DNA from: Rhodanobacter sp.
GTDB lineage: Bacteria > Pseudomonadota > Gammaproteobacteria > Xanthomonadales > Rhodanobacteraceae
DNA: 64,000 nt
NCBI GenBank assembly: GCA_030148505.1
Contig: JASBTI010000046.1
Span: 31,288-95,287 of the forward strand
Direction: 5' to 3'
The notes below the pieces were generated by a model, which worked only from the letters and a program-made list of their open reading frames with translations, was not told where the DNA came from and made no database searches. Below, piece by piece: positions 29,134 to 38,870 of the stretch. How positions within the stretch are numbered: position 1 is the stretch's first letter; the number at the start of each line of letters is the position of its first letter. A program made the translations under genes and the position numbers.

Positions 29134-30926
29134 TAGGCCTTTTCGCCGGGGAGCAATCCGGACATCAGGTCGCGAACGCTCTGGCGGATAATGCCGACTT
29201 CGTTCGGATCGCCCTTCATCAAGGTGGTCGTGAACGCCCGCGCCTGGGCCAGTGTGATATGTGGTGGCAGCGGCGGCACGTCAGGATCGGAGAGGATCTC
29301 GATCAAGGTCGGCCGATCGGCGGCGAAAGCCTCTTCCCATGCGTTCGCCAGATCGGCGGGATCACTCACCCGGATGCCCTTGAAGCCCAGCATCTCCTCG
29401 GCATAGCGCGCGTAGGGAAAGTCTTCCACGTCCTGCGCTGCCGCGAATTTCGGGTCACCCGCCATGGCCCGTTGTTCCCAGGTGACCTGGTTGAGGTCAT
29501 GGTTGGCCAGAACCATGACCACGAAACTCGGATTGCTCCATGCCTTCCAGTATTGCTTGACGGTTATCAGCTCGGCGTTGCCGTTCATCTGCATGGCGCC
29601 ATCGCCGACAATCGCCAGTACGGGACGATCGGGATAGGCCATCTTGGCGGCGATCGCGTACGGCACCCCGCTCCCCATCGTGGCCAGTTTGCCCGAGAGC
29701 GAGGCCATCATGCCCCGACGGATCTTTATGTCACGGGCGTACCAGTTCGTATGTGACCCGCAATCGCCACAGATGATCACGTTGTCGGGAAGCTTCGGTG
29801 AAAGTTCCCAGAAAATACGTTGTGGATTGATCGGGTCGGCCGGTTCCATCGCCTTCGCCTCAAGCGCGCGCCACCACTTGCGCACGTTCAGTTCGATGCG
29901 TTCGCGCCAATCCGGATTGTTCTTGGCCTTCAACAGAGGCAACAGTCGCCGGAGGACTTCGCCACTGTCGCCGATGAGATTGACGTCGGTCGGATAACGC
30001 ATCGAGACATAGCGTGGCTTGATGTCGATTTGCACGGCTTTTGCCTGGCCGTCCGCAGGCAGGAATTCGGAATACGGGAATGTGGTGCCGATCATCAACA
30101 AAGTGTCGCAGTCATTCATCATTTGCCAGCTCGGCTTGGTGCCCAGCAAGCCGATGGATCCCGTCACGAACGGCAGGTCATCGGGTAGCGCAGCCTTGCC
30201 CAGCAGCGCCTTGGCTACGCCTGCATCGAGACGGTTCGCGACTGCTACCACGTCATCACCTGCATGCAGCGCGCCGGCCCCGATCAGGATTGCCACCTTG
30301 CGGCCGGCATTGAGCATATCGGCAGCTGCGTGCAACTCGTCATCGCTCGGTGTCGGGTGCGAGTTCGCATAGCCGATGCCCGAATAAACCTCGCCATGCT
30401 TGCGCGGGGGACTGGCGACGGCGTCCATTTCCTGCAAATCATTGGGGACGATGACACAGGTCACGCAGCGCTCGGCGGCAGCAATGCGCAGGGCGCGGTC
30501 AATGACATGCCTGACCTGTGCCGGTGCCATCAAGGTCTCGACGTAACCGCTGACGTCCTTGAACAATGTTTGCAAATCGACTTCCTGCTGGTAATCGCTG
30601 CCCAGTGAGCTGCGCGCCTGCTGGCCGACGATCGCCATTACCGGCATGTGATCCATCTTGGCGTCATAGAGTCCGTTGAGAAGGTGGATCGCTCCCGGCC
30701 CCGATGTCGCCAGGCAGATGCCTACTTCGCCGGTGAACTTGGCATGCCCGCCGGCCATGAATGCCGCCATTTCCTCATGCCGGACACGCACGTAGTCGAA
30801 GCGTTCGGGCACGCGACCCATCGCTCCCATGATGCCGTTGATGCCATCGCCCGGAAATCCGAAGATTCGGCGCACGCCCCAGTCGCTAAGGCGTTGAAGA
30901 ATGAAGTCGGCGACGGTCTGGCTCAT
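29133..30926 (-). CDS. Thiamin diphosphate-dependent enzyme, pyruvate oxidase-like
   Basis: 597 residues with the three-domain layout of pyruvate oxidase and acetolactate synthase. N-terminal pyrimidine-binding domain: GFPGDGINGIMG, RHEEMAAFMAGGHAK with the catalytic Glu, and ATSGPGAIHLLNGL. The C-terminal ThDP domain has GDGAMQMNGNAELITV followed by ANHDLNQVTW, the Mg-ThDP motif. It is closer in feel to PoxB (pyruvate to acetate with electrons to quinone) than to acetolactate synthase, but that is inference. The start MSQTVADF was chosen over 26 upstream codons. First gene of the seven-gene leftward operon. Confidence 0.8.
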   Translation of the reverse strand: MSQTVADFILQRLSDWGVRRIFGFPGDGINGIMGAMGRVPERFDYVRVRHEEMAAFMAGGHAKFTGEVGICLATSGPGAIHLLNGLYDAKMDHMPVMAIVGQQARSSLGSDYQQEVDLQTLFKDVSGYVETLMAPAQVRHVIDRALRIAAAERCVTCVIVPNDLQEMDAVASPPRKHGEVYSGIGYANSHPTPSDDELHAAADMLNAGRKVAILIGAGALHAGDDVVAVANRLDAGVAKALLGKAALPDDLPFVTGSIGLLGTKPSWQMMNDCDTLLMIGTTFPYSEFLPADGQAKAVQIDIKPRYVSMRYPTDVNLIGDSGEVLRRLLPLLKAKNNPDWRERIELNVRKWWRALEAKAMEPADPINPQRIFWELSPKLPDNVIICGDCGSHTNWYARDIKIRRGMMASLSGKLATMGSGVPYAIAAKMAYPDRPVLAIVGDGAMQMNGNAELITVKQYWKAWSNPSFVVMVLANHDLNQVTWEQRAMAGDPKFAAAQDVEDFPYARYAEEMLGFKGIRVSDPADLANAWEEAFAADRPTLIEILSDPDVPPLPPHITLAQARAFTTTLMKGDPNEVGIIRQSVRDLMSGLLPGEKA

Positions 30927-31203
30927 AATTTTTCCGCGGGTCCGGGTGAAGATGCGCATGGCAGGGCAGAAGGCTGCGCTGAGCGCGATGAAGGACGAGT
31001 GCACCTCCTGTGCTCGCGGGGTGAACCACGCCTACTCACGCGCGAAAGTCATCGCGAAAGAAAAACAGTCATGCAAGAAAATACGGCTCACTGTGTACGC
31101 GGCGTTGTCATTGTTGTCGCCATGTCGTCACATCCAACGACCTAGTTTTCCGGTTGCTACCCGGTGACTCCGCGCTCAGTATTCACTCCAAGGCGATCAA
31201 AAC

Positions 31204-33981
31204 GTGGCTACGCGATTTACCTGCGACTTCTCCAGCAAACCCGAAGCCATGCCGCATTTCTGGGAGCACTGCGTAGGGAGCGGACACGCCACGTTGGCAC
31301 TGCGCGCCGACTGGCAAGCGCAGATGAAACAGTGCCGGGAAGAGTTGGGCTTTCGCCACGTCCGCTTCCATGGTTTGCTCGATGACGGCATGAATACCGT
31401 GATTGATCAAGGCGGCGAGCGGATCTACTCGTTCCACAACGCCGATCAGATCTACGATTTTCTACGATCGATCGAGATGCGGCCGATTGTTGAATTGAGT
31501 TTCATGCCCACAGCACTGGCCTCGGGCGAACAGACGACCTTCCACTACAAAGCCAATGTCACGCCACCCGCCGATTACGCTCAGTGGGCAACCTTGGTTT
31601 CGAAGGCCGCCAGCCACTGGATCGAGCGGTACGGCGCCAATGAGGTATCAACGTGGCCGATGGAAGTGTGGAACGAGCCCAACATGGAGAGCTTCTGGAC
31701 AGGAAGCCAGGAGGACTACTTCTATCTTTTCGAAGTTACCTACAAGGCGCTCAAGCACGTCCATCCGGCACTCAGGGTCGGGGGACCGGTGACGGCGCAG
31801 AATGCATGGATCGACGACTTCGTGACCTACTGCAAAAACGCCGGGATAACTCCCGATTTCATCAGCACGCACACCTATCCCACGGATGCGCGAGGTAGCC
31901 CTGATGACGACACGAAGCAAACCCTGGCTAAAAGCAAACTGGGCATTCTGCGCGAGCGAGCACAGAAGGTGCGCAAACAGGTCGGCAAGCAGCCGCTGTA
32001 CTACACCGAATGGTCTACTTCTTCCAATCCGCGCGACGAATTGCACGATGACCCGTACGCCGCAGCGTATGTGATGCAGGCGATGCTGAATATGGGCACC
32101 CTGGTCGATGCCTACAGCTATTGGACGTTCTCCGATATTTTCGAGGAGAACTATTTTCCGTCGAAGCCGTTCCAGGGTGGTTTCGGCCTGATGAATATCC
32201 ACGGCATTCCCAAGCCCGTCTACCGGGCCTACGAAATCTTGCATGGACTGGAGGAGGAAAAATTGTCCGTCAAGGGGCAACACGAGACGGTGCAGGTCTG
32301 GGTGGCACGCGGGGATGAGACGGCAACCATTGTGATCGTGAACCTCGCTTTGCCGCAGCATCCCGTCAAGACCGAGTCAGTGAATCTGGAGCTGTTCCAT
32401 CTGCCCGAGGTAGCCCACGCGCAGCTAGTTCGTATTGACGCCGGGCATGCCAATGCCAAAGCCACCTGGAAAATGCAGGGTGAGCCACGCTATCCCGATC
32501 CGGACGAAGTGGCCGCGATGATGGAGGCTTCGCGGATGAAGCCGGAAGCCGTAGAGCTCAGGTCCACCGGCAAGGCCCATACGCTCGAGGTGAAAGTGCA
32601 GCCTCAATCGGTGAATGCGATTGAACTGCGGTTTTCGGCTCTGGAGAAAAAGAGCGCGGCGGGTTCCCCAGCTGTCGTGGCTCCCCCGCATGTCTTTGCC
32701 AAGAAGGACAAGATCCTGCTGGACCAATTGCAGTCGGCTGCTTTCCGCTACTTCACCGAGAACGTGAATCCGGATAACGGCCTGGTCGCGGACAACACAA
32801 AAGCGGGTGCGGCAGCCAGCATTTCGGCTACCGGGTTTGCACTCTCATGTTACCCGGTAGCCGTGGAGCGCGGCTGGTTGAGTCGCAAACAGGCAGTCGA
32901 GATCACTTTGAAATCCTTGCGATTTTTCGCCGACAGTCGCCAAGGCAGCGATGCGCGGGCCACCGGGCACAAGGGCTTCTACTACCACTTCCTCGACATG
33001 AACAGCGGCGCGCGCGCGCAGGCTTGCGAGCTCTCTACCATTGACACTGCGATGTTGCTGGCCGGCATGGTGGTGGCAAGCGTTTACTTCGACCGCAGGA
33101 GTGCCGGGGAAAAAGAGCTCCGTGCACTGGTCAAGGATCTCCTTGATCGCGTCGACTGGACCTGGACGGTGGACGAGAACGGTGAGATCAATCAGTCCTG
33201 GAAACCCGGCGAGGGGTTCAAGAAAGCCGATTGGGAGGGTTATACCGAGGCGCTTGTCATGTATGTGCTCGGCACTGCCTCACGTTCGCACCCCATGCCG
33301 CCCGCCGCCTACCAGCGAGACGCGGAAGGCTACCAATGGCATCACAATGCAGGGCTGGACTGGATCCACGCCACTCCGCTGTTCATCCATCTGTTCCCGC
33401 AGGCCTGGGTCGACCTGCGGGGCTTGCACGATGGCTATGTCGGCAAATTCGCCGACATCGATTATTTCGAGAACACGCGCCGCGCGATCACGGTGCAGCG
33501 TGACTATGCTCACTTGAATCCAAACAACTACGTAGGCTACGGCCAGGACGTTTGGGGCTTGTCGGCGTGTGAGGGCCCCGTCGGCGAGCTGACGATGCGC
33601 AATGGCAAGAAGAACCAATTCCAGGGATATGCCGCTCGCGGTGTCACCGCTGGACCGGATGATGGAACCTTGGTGCCGTGGGCGCCCGTCAGCTGCATCG
33701 CTCATCGTCCCGAAGAGGCCATGGCGGGTGTGCGCGCCCTGCTGGAAAGGTATCCACGAGGGTTGCGTGATGGCCAGTTTGTCGGAGCCATCAATCCTTC
33801 GCTGCCCGGTGACGGCCCCGAAGGCTGGATCGCACCGGGATGTTTCGGCATAGATCAGGGTCTCGTGGTGATGATGATCGAGAACGCGCGTTCGGGCCTG
33901 ATCTGGGAGTTGACCAGGAGTTCCGCCGTCTTCAAAAGGGGTTTGAAGCAATTGGGCTTCACCGGGGGCTGGCTTGGCTGA
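31204..33981 (+). CDS. Bifunctional glycosidase: GH39-type domain fused to a glycoamylase (PF10091, GH144-like) domain
   Basis: 925 residues. Residues 1 to about 480 form a GH39 beta-xylosidase-like unit: general acid Glu158 in VWNEPN, nucleophile Glu269 in YYTEWSTS, then a beta domain. A linker near 485-500 leads to a second enzyme: QSAAFRYFTENVNPDNGLVAD, SISATGFALSCYPVAVERGW, GFYYHFLDM, ELSTIDTAMLLAG, and WEGYTEALVMYVLG, all typical of the glycoamylase domain seen in GH144 endo-beta-1,2-glucanase and in cyclic beta-1,2-glucan synthase. No signal peptide is visible, so it may act in the cytoplasm. GTG start. Divergent from the ThDP operon and 195 bases before cyoA. Confidence 0.82.
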   Translation: MATRFTCDFSSKPEAMPHFWEHCVGSGHATLALRADWQAQMKQCREELGFRHVRFHGLLDDGMNTVIDQGGERIYSFHNADQIYDFLRSIEMRPIVELSFMPTALASGEQTTFHYKANVTPPADYAQWATLVSKAASHWIERYGANEVSTWPMEVWNEPNMESFWTGSQEDYFYLFEVTYKALKHVHPALRVGGPVTAQNAWIDDFVTYCKNAGITPDFISTHTYPTDARGSPDDDTKQTLAKSKLGILRERAQKVRKQVGKQPLYYTEWSTSSNPRDELHDDPYAAAYVMQAMLNMGTLVDAYSYWTFSDIFEENYFPSKPFQGGFGLMNIHGIPKPVYRAYEILHGLEEEKLSVKGQHETVQVWVARGDETATIVIVNLALPQHPVKTESVNLELFHLPEVAHAQLVRIDAGHANAKATWKMQGEPRYPDPDEVAAMMEASRMKPEAVELRSTGKAHTLEVKVQPQSVNAIELRFSALEKKSAAGSPAVVAPPHVFAKKDKILLDQLQSAAFRYFTENVNPDNGLVADNTKAGAAASISATGFALSCYPVAVERGWLSRKQAVEITLKSLRFFADSRQGSDARATGHKGFYYHFLDMNSGARAQACELSTIDTAMLLAGMVVASVYFDRRSAGEKELRALVKDLLDRVDWTWTVDENGEINQSWKPGEGFKKADWEGYTEALVMYVLGTASRSHPMPPAAYQRDAEGYQWHHNAGLDWIHATPLFIHLFPQAWVDLRGLHDGYVGKFADIDYFENTRRAITVQRDYAHLNPNNYVGYGQDVWGLSACEGPVGELTMRNGKKNQFQGYAARGVTAGPDDGTLVPWAPVSCIAHRPEEAMAGVRALLERYPRGLRDGQFVGAINPSLPGDGPEGWIAPGCFGIDQGLVVMMIENARSGLIWELTRSSAVFKRGLKQLGFTGGWLG

Positions 33982-34176
33982 CCGTGTTCGTCATGGCAAT
34001 GGCTGTACTGCACGGTACCCGGCTACCTGGAGGACGACATAAAACCTAGTTGGATTATTTCCGTGAACAGAGGCCATCATTATCGAGAACAGGCAAGCGC
34101 CGCAACGAAAGGCTCGATCGAGTCGACATCGATCCGCTGTGATCGATTGCCGAGGCCAGCGCGCCGAAGAATACGC

Positions 34177-35142
34177 ATGACGATCGCTTGGGGTCGTTGG
34201 GGCGTCTTGTGCGCTGTGCTGCTACTCGCTGCCTGTGCGAGTGACACCCATCTGACCTTCCTGAATCCGCAGGGACCTGTTGCCGATGCCCAGCGCTGGC
34301 ATTTCTACGTGGTGCTTGGCGTTATGGCGGTGCTGGTAGCGGGGCCTATTTTCCTGCTACTGCCATTTTTCGCCTGGCGCTACCGCTATGGCAATAACAC
34401 ATCGAGGTACACACCCAACTGGGAATTTTCCAAGGTGTTGGAGATCATGGCCTGGGGCGGCCCGATTGTCATCGTGGCGGTGCTGGCGTTTTTCGTATGG
34501 CGGGATACGCACAAGCTGGATCCCTACAAGCCGTTGGTCTCCGGCCAGGCGCCACTGCGGGTGCAGGTGATCGGCTACGACTGGAAATGGTTGTTCATCT
34601 ATCCCGACCAGGGCGTTGCCAGCATCGGCATCATGGCCATGCCGGCAGGGCGTCCGGTGTCCTTGCAGATAACCTCCGCTACGGTGATGCAGTCGTTTTT
34701 CATTCCCGCGCTGGGCAGCCAGATGTATGCGATGGGTGGCATGGTCACGCAGTTGAATTTGCAGGCCGACAAGCCTGGGCGCTCGCTGGGCGAAAACACC
34801 ATGTACAACGGTAACGGTTTCCATCAGCAGCAGTTCACGGCGCAGGCAATGACGCCGGCAGGTTTTGCAGCCTGGATAGGCAAGGTACGAGCGGACGGTA
34901 TTCCGCTGGATGCGCACATCTTGCAGCTGGTCTCGCAGCGTGCCACGCGGAGCGATTTGATTGCGGCGCTACCAGGGACCAGGTCAATGGGTAGCAATGT
35001 GTACTTTCGGCGGACAAGCGCCGCGCTGTTTCCTGCCGTGGTCAAAGCGACCAGAGACGGCGAGAGGGCATTGCCACCGGCGGCATTTACGCCTGCCGCT
35101 ACCGTACCGAGCGTCGCCCCCTCGATGATGGAGCACAAGTGA
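34177..35142 (+). CDS. cyoA: Cytochrome bo3 ubiquinol oxidase subunit II
   Basis: 321-residue subunit of the proton-pumping quinol oxidase. Lipoprotein signal with lipobox LLLAAC, two transmembrane helices (about 48-70 and 95-113), and a periplasmic cupredoxin domain with the YDWKWLFIYPDQGVA block; the Cu-A ligands of cytochrome oxidases are absent, as in CyoA. The ATG chosen gives a clean lipoprotein signal; the open frame begins 38 codons earlier with polar, unlikely sequence. First gene of cyoABCD. Confidence 0.92.
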   Translation: MTIAWGRWGVLCAVLLLAACASDTHLTFLNPQGPVADAQRWHFYVVLGVMAVLVAGPIFLLLPFFAWRYRYGNNTSRYTPNWEFSKVLEIMAWGGPIVIVAVLAFFVWRDTHKLDPYKPLVSGQAPLRVQVIGYDWKWLFIYPDQGVASIGIMAMPAGRPVSLQITSATVMQSFFIPALGSQMYAMGGMVTQLNLQADKPGRSLGENTMYNGNGFHQQQFTAQAMTPAGFAAWIGKVRADGIPLDAHILQLVSQRATRSDLIAALPGTRSMGSNVYFRRTSAALFPAVVKATRDGERALPPAAFTPAATVPSVAPSMMEHK

Positions 35143-37253
35143 TGAGCATAGCCGGTCTTTTCGAGCACCCGCTGGGGCGGCTGGGTCTGGACTCGCTACC
35201 GTTCTGGAAGATGCTTGAGCACCCCACCAGATCCGACATCGTCAACGGCATAATCGCCACCGGAGCCGCGTCCGTGGTGGTGCTCGGCGCCCTCGGGCTC
35301 ATCGTGGTCTTGACCCGATACAGGTTATGGCGGGTGCTGTGGTCTGAGTGGTTGACCAGCCCTGACCACAAGAAAATCGGCATCATGTATGTGGTGATCG
35401 CCTTCGTGATGCTGGCGCGGGCATTGATCGAGGCAGGGTTGATGCGGGCGCAGCAGGCGTATGGCCTCGGCGGCGGCTTTCTCTCCCCCGACCATTTTGC
35501 CCAACTGTTCAGTACCCACGGCACCATCATGATTTTCTTCATGGCGATGCCGTTCCTTACCGGTGTCATCAACTATGTGATGCCGTTGCAGATAGGCGCC
35601 CGCGACGTCTCTTTTCCCGTACTCAATTCCGTCAGTCTGGGACTGACCGCGGCAGGCGCCGCGCTGGTGATGGTTTCGTTGGTACTGGGCAAGTTCTCCA
35701 CCGGCGGCTGGTTCGGCTATCCGCCCTATACAGAGGCGACCTTCAGTCCGGGGGTCGGACCCGACTACTGGATCTGGGCCTTGACCTTGGGGTCGCTGGG
35801 CTCGACGTTCACAGGCATCAATTTCGCGGTCACTGTCTACAAGGAGCGCGCCCCAGGCATGAAGCTGATGCGCATGCCGTTATTCACCTGGACTGCCCTG
35901 TGCACCAGCATCCTGATGATCTTCGCGATGCCACCGTTGACCGTGGCGACCGCGCAGCTCGCGCTGGATCGTTATCTGGGATTCCACTATTTCACCAATG
36001 CGCTTGGCGGCAACATGATGCACTTCGCCAATCTGTTCTGGCTGTTCGGGCATCCGGAGGTCTATATCCTCATCCTGCCGGCATTCGGCGTCTATTCGGA
36101 AGTCATTTCCACGTTCTCCGGCAAGGTGCTGTACGGCTACCGCTCGCTGGTGATGGCCACGATGACTATCGCCATTTTGTCTTTCACGGTGTGGCTGCAC
36201 CACTTCTTCACCATGGGCCAGAGCGCCAATATCAACGCGGTGTTCGGTATCGCCTCGATGCTGATTGGCATCCCCACCGGGGTGAAGATCTACGACTGGA
36301 TGCTGACCATGTTTCGGGGCCGGGTGCGCTTTACTGTGCCTATGGTCTATTCGATCGGCTTTATTCTGTTGTTCGTGCTGGGGGGGATGAGCGGCATTCT
36401 GCTAGCCAATCCCACCGTCGACTATCAAGTGCACAACACCGTATTTCTGGTCGCGCATTTCCACAACATGGCGGTACCCGGCCTGCTGTTCGGGATGATC
36501 GCGGCCTACCACTTCTGGTTTCCCAAGGCTTTCGGGTTCCGTCTCAACGAGCGCTGGGGCCTGGTCGCGGCATTGTGCTGGATTTTCGGCTTCATGCTGG
36601 CGTTTTTCCCACTGTATGTGTTGGGCCTCATGGGTTTGCCGCGGCGTACCGTAGCGTATACCGAACCCTCGTATGTGCCGCTGGAATGGGTGGCCTTCCT
36701 GGGGGCCTTGTTGATTCTCACAGCGCTGGCGTCACTGCTGTGGCAGCTGTGGGTGTCGATCAAGCAACGCGACGAGAACCGGGTGTTTGCAGGTGATCCC
36801 TGGGATGGTCGAAGCCTGGAGTGGTCGAATTCCGCGCCTCCGCCCGAATACAACTTCGCGGTCATTCCCGAAGTGAAAGGCCGCGACGCGTTCACCATGT
36901 CCAAGGAAGGCGGGACTGCCTACCAGCGGCCCGATACCTATCAGGACATCGAGCTGCCGAAGAACAGTGCCCTGGGTCCCGTGATAGCAGCGCTTGGTTT
37001 TGCGCTCGCCTTCGGCCTGGTCTGGCATATCTGGTGGATGGTGATTTTGTCGTTTCTGGCCGCGGTGGCGGCTTTGATCCTGCGCGGCTTCGCGCGCAAC
37101 ACCACTCGTATCGTCACCGCGCATGAAGTGCGCCAGCAACACCTTCGCTGGATCGACGCTGTGGCGACGGCCACGGCTATTGCCCGTGCGGATGAGAACA
37201 AACCGGCCAACGAGGGGTTGGCCCAACACGCGTCAGACGGGGTGGTGCCATGA
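35142..37253 (+). CDS. cyoB: Cytochrome bo3 ubiquinol oxidase subunit I
   Basis: Catalytic heme-copper subunit, 703 residues, reducing oxygen to water with quinol and pumping protons. Many transmembrane helices. Heme and copper ligands are in FSTHGTIMIFFMAMP, WLFGHPEVYILILP (with the His-Tyr pair), LHHFFTMG, and VAHFHNMAVPG. Starts at TGATG on the cyoA stop; a GTG three bases earlier is less likely. About 40 residues longer than E. coli CyoB, mostly at the C-terminus. Confidence 0.95.
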   Translation: MSIAGLFEHPLGRLGLDSLPFWKMLEHPTRSDIVNGIIATGAASVVVLGALGLIVVLTRYRLWRVLWSEWLTSPDHKKIGIMYVVIAFVMLARALIEAGLMRAQQAYGLGGGFLSPDHFAQLFSTHGTIMIFFMAMPFLTGVINYVMPLQIGARDVSFPVLNSVSLGLTAAGAALVMVSLVLGKFSTGGWFGYPPYTEATFSPGVGPDYWIWALTLGSLGSTFTGINFAVTVYKERAPGMKLMRMPLFTWTALCTSILMIFAMPPLTVATAQLALDRYLGFHYFTNALGGNMMHFANLFWLFGHPEVYILILPAFGVYSEVISTFSGKVLYGYRSLVMATMTIAILSFTVWLHHFFTMGQSANINAVFGIASMLIGIPTGVKIYDWMLTMFRGRVRFTVPMVYSIGFILLFVLGGMSGILLANPTVDYQVHNTVFLVAHFHNMAVPGLLFGMIAAYHFWFPKAFGFRLNERWGLVAALCWIFGFMLAFFPLYVLGLMGLPRRTVAYTEPSYVPLEWVAFLGALLILTALASLLWQLWVSIKQRDENRVFAGDPWDGRSLEWSNSAPPPEYNFAVIPEVKGRDAFTMSKEGGTAYQRPDTYQDIELPKNSALGPVIAALGFALAFGLVWHIWWMVILSFLAAVAALILRGFARNTTRIVTAHEVRQQHLRWIDAVATATAIARADENKPANEGLAQHASDGVVP

Positions 37254-37873
37254 GTCCGCAAGTCCTCAAGCATCCCGGGCTGAATCTCGGGCCGGCGCAC
37301 GGTAAGGATGACGTGGCCGCCGAAAGCATGATGTTCGGTTTTTGGGTCTTTCTGATGAGCGACGCCATCCTGTTCGGTATGGTGTTCGCGACCTATGTCA
37401 CCTCGGTGCAGGCGACCGCCGGCGGTCCCGGTACACATGCTCTGTACGACCTCAAGAGCGCCTTCATCGAAACCCTGCTGCTGCTCGCCAGCAGCTTCAC
37501 TTTCGGCATGGCTTCGCTGGCACTCAAGTACAAGCACAGCAAATCGCGACTGATCGGGTGGATGATACTGACGCTGCTGCTAGGCATGGTCTTCCTGGGA
37601 TTCGAACTACACGATTTCAGCAGCATGTTTGCCAAGGGCGGCGTGCCCAGCCGCAGCGGTTTCCTGTCTGCGTTCTTCGATCTGGTGCCGTTGCACGGGC
37701 TGCACGTTGCCGGCGGGTGCCTCTGGTTGATCTGCCTGGCGGGACAGATCCTGCGTTATGGCCTGGACACCGGGACCAAGCTGGGCATCATGCGACTGGC
37801 GCTGTTCTGGCATTTTCTCGACATCATCTGGATCGCGATCTTTTCGGTGGTCTATCTCGGGGGACTCACATGA
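37250..37873 (+). CDS. cyoC: Cytochrome bo3 ubiquinol oxidase subunit III
   Basis: 207 residues, five predicted transmembrane helices, no redox centre. FGFWVFLMSDAILFGMVFATY and LVPLHGLHVAGGCLWL are family blocks, with the HFLDIIWIAIF helix at the end. Starts by ATGA overlap with cyoB. Confidence 0.93.
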   Translation: MSPQVLKHPGLNLGPAHGKDDVAAESMMFGFWVFLMSDAILFGMVFATYVTSVQATAGGPGTHALYDLKSAFIETLLLLASSFTFGMASLALKYKHSKSRLIGWMILTLLLGMVFLGFELHDFSSMFAKGGVPSRSGFLSAFFDLVPLHGLHVAGGCLWLICLAGQILRYGLDTGTKLGIMRLALFWHFLDIIWIAIFSVVYLGGLT

Positions 37874-38229
37874 GCGAACAAGTATCCACGGTCGACGAGA
37901 CAACCGAGCGCAGAGAGGAGGAGCGCCGCGAATTCCACTCTTATGTCTGGGGGATCGGTCTTGCCCTCTTGCTGACGGTGGTGCCGTTCGGGCTAGTGCA
38001 CTGGATCCATGGTATTCCACGCTTTTCGCTGCTCGTCGTCATCGGTGCATTTGCGCTTGTGCAGATGCTCGTGCACTTTCGCTTTTTTCTCCATATCGGC
38101 TTCAAGCAGAAACGTGAGGATTTGCACCTGATCCTGTTCTCCGCCCTGCTGCTGACCATCATGGTGGCCGGCACGGTGTGGATCATGGCCAGCCTGGCGA
38201 CACGCATGGTGCTTCCGGCCCAGCCCTGA
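37870..38229 (+). CDS. cyoD: Cytochrome bo3 ubiquinol oxidase subunit IV
   Basis: 119 residues, three transmembrane helices after a charged N-terminus (TERREEERREFHSYVWG). The block QMLVHFRFFLHIGF is typical of CyoD. Starts by ATGA overlap with cyoC. No cyoE (heme O synthase) follows; the DNA after it leads into the dusA-linked island, so cyoE must lie elsewhere or was displaced. Confidence 0.92.
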   Translation: MSEQVSTVDETTERREEERREFHSYVWGIGLALLLTVVPFGLVHWIHGIPRFSLLVVIGAFALVQMLVHFRFFLHIGFKQKREDLHLILFSALLLTIMVAGTVWIMASLATRMVLPAQP

Positions 38230-38494
38230 TCGTGCTGCTCGTCGATGGCATGAGCCATACTTCTTCGTGGTTCGACGTCTTTCCGTGGCCGACTTTTTTT
38301 TTCGAAGGTTTATGCTTTGATCCTGGACCAGTACGCTACCAGTACGCTGGGGTCGGTGCGTCTTATGTGCACGATGCAACCTCGTCAAATACCTGACTCA
38401 AAAGACCTTAAAAGCGTCCAGAAATGTCTGAGATGTGAGCGCCACAGAGATCCGGGAAACCCGGGCGGAGAGCCAAAAATCCCAGATTCCGGGG

Positions 38495-38533
38495 ATTGGC
38501 GCGTCTGTGCGGCCCCGATGATGGACTGGACCA
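38495..38533 (+). repeat. Left direct repeat: copy of the dusA 5' coding region (attL-like)
   Basis: Thirty-nine bases identical at 38 positions to 41083-41121 inside intact dusA. In frame it would encode DWRVCAAPMMDWTN, against DWRVCVAPMMDWTD in dusA, and then stops after four more codons. Weaker similarity extends about 30 bases upstream. This is the pattern left when an element integrates at the dusA 5' end. Confidence 0.8.
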
Positions 38534-38870
38534 ACGGAGTGGCGTAGGCATTGCGACTCCCCCATTTCGTCGACGTCACCGAGGGTCGTGTAGCACTTGT
38601 GCGACACCGCGAACCGCGGGGCGCCTCACGGTCAGGTAGTACTTCAACCGCGCGCAGTGGGAAAAAACGAGCTGTTGTGCAGCAGGTCTGCCGAGACCAG
38701 CGATCCCAGCGCGCCAATCGGTAAGATCTCCACGAAGGAGCGCCAACGCGGAGCGCCGTTTCCGCCGATAGCGCCTGGTCAGCATCGAACCGAGGCAACG
38801 CCACCCAGCGGTGGGGGCGCGGCAGAGTGCCCCAACCTGAATCGATAAAGTCGTAAAATCCAAAATTAAC

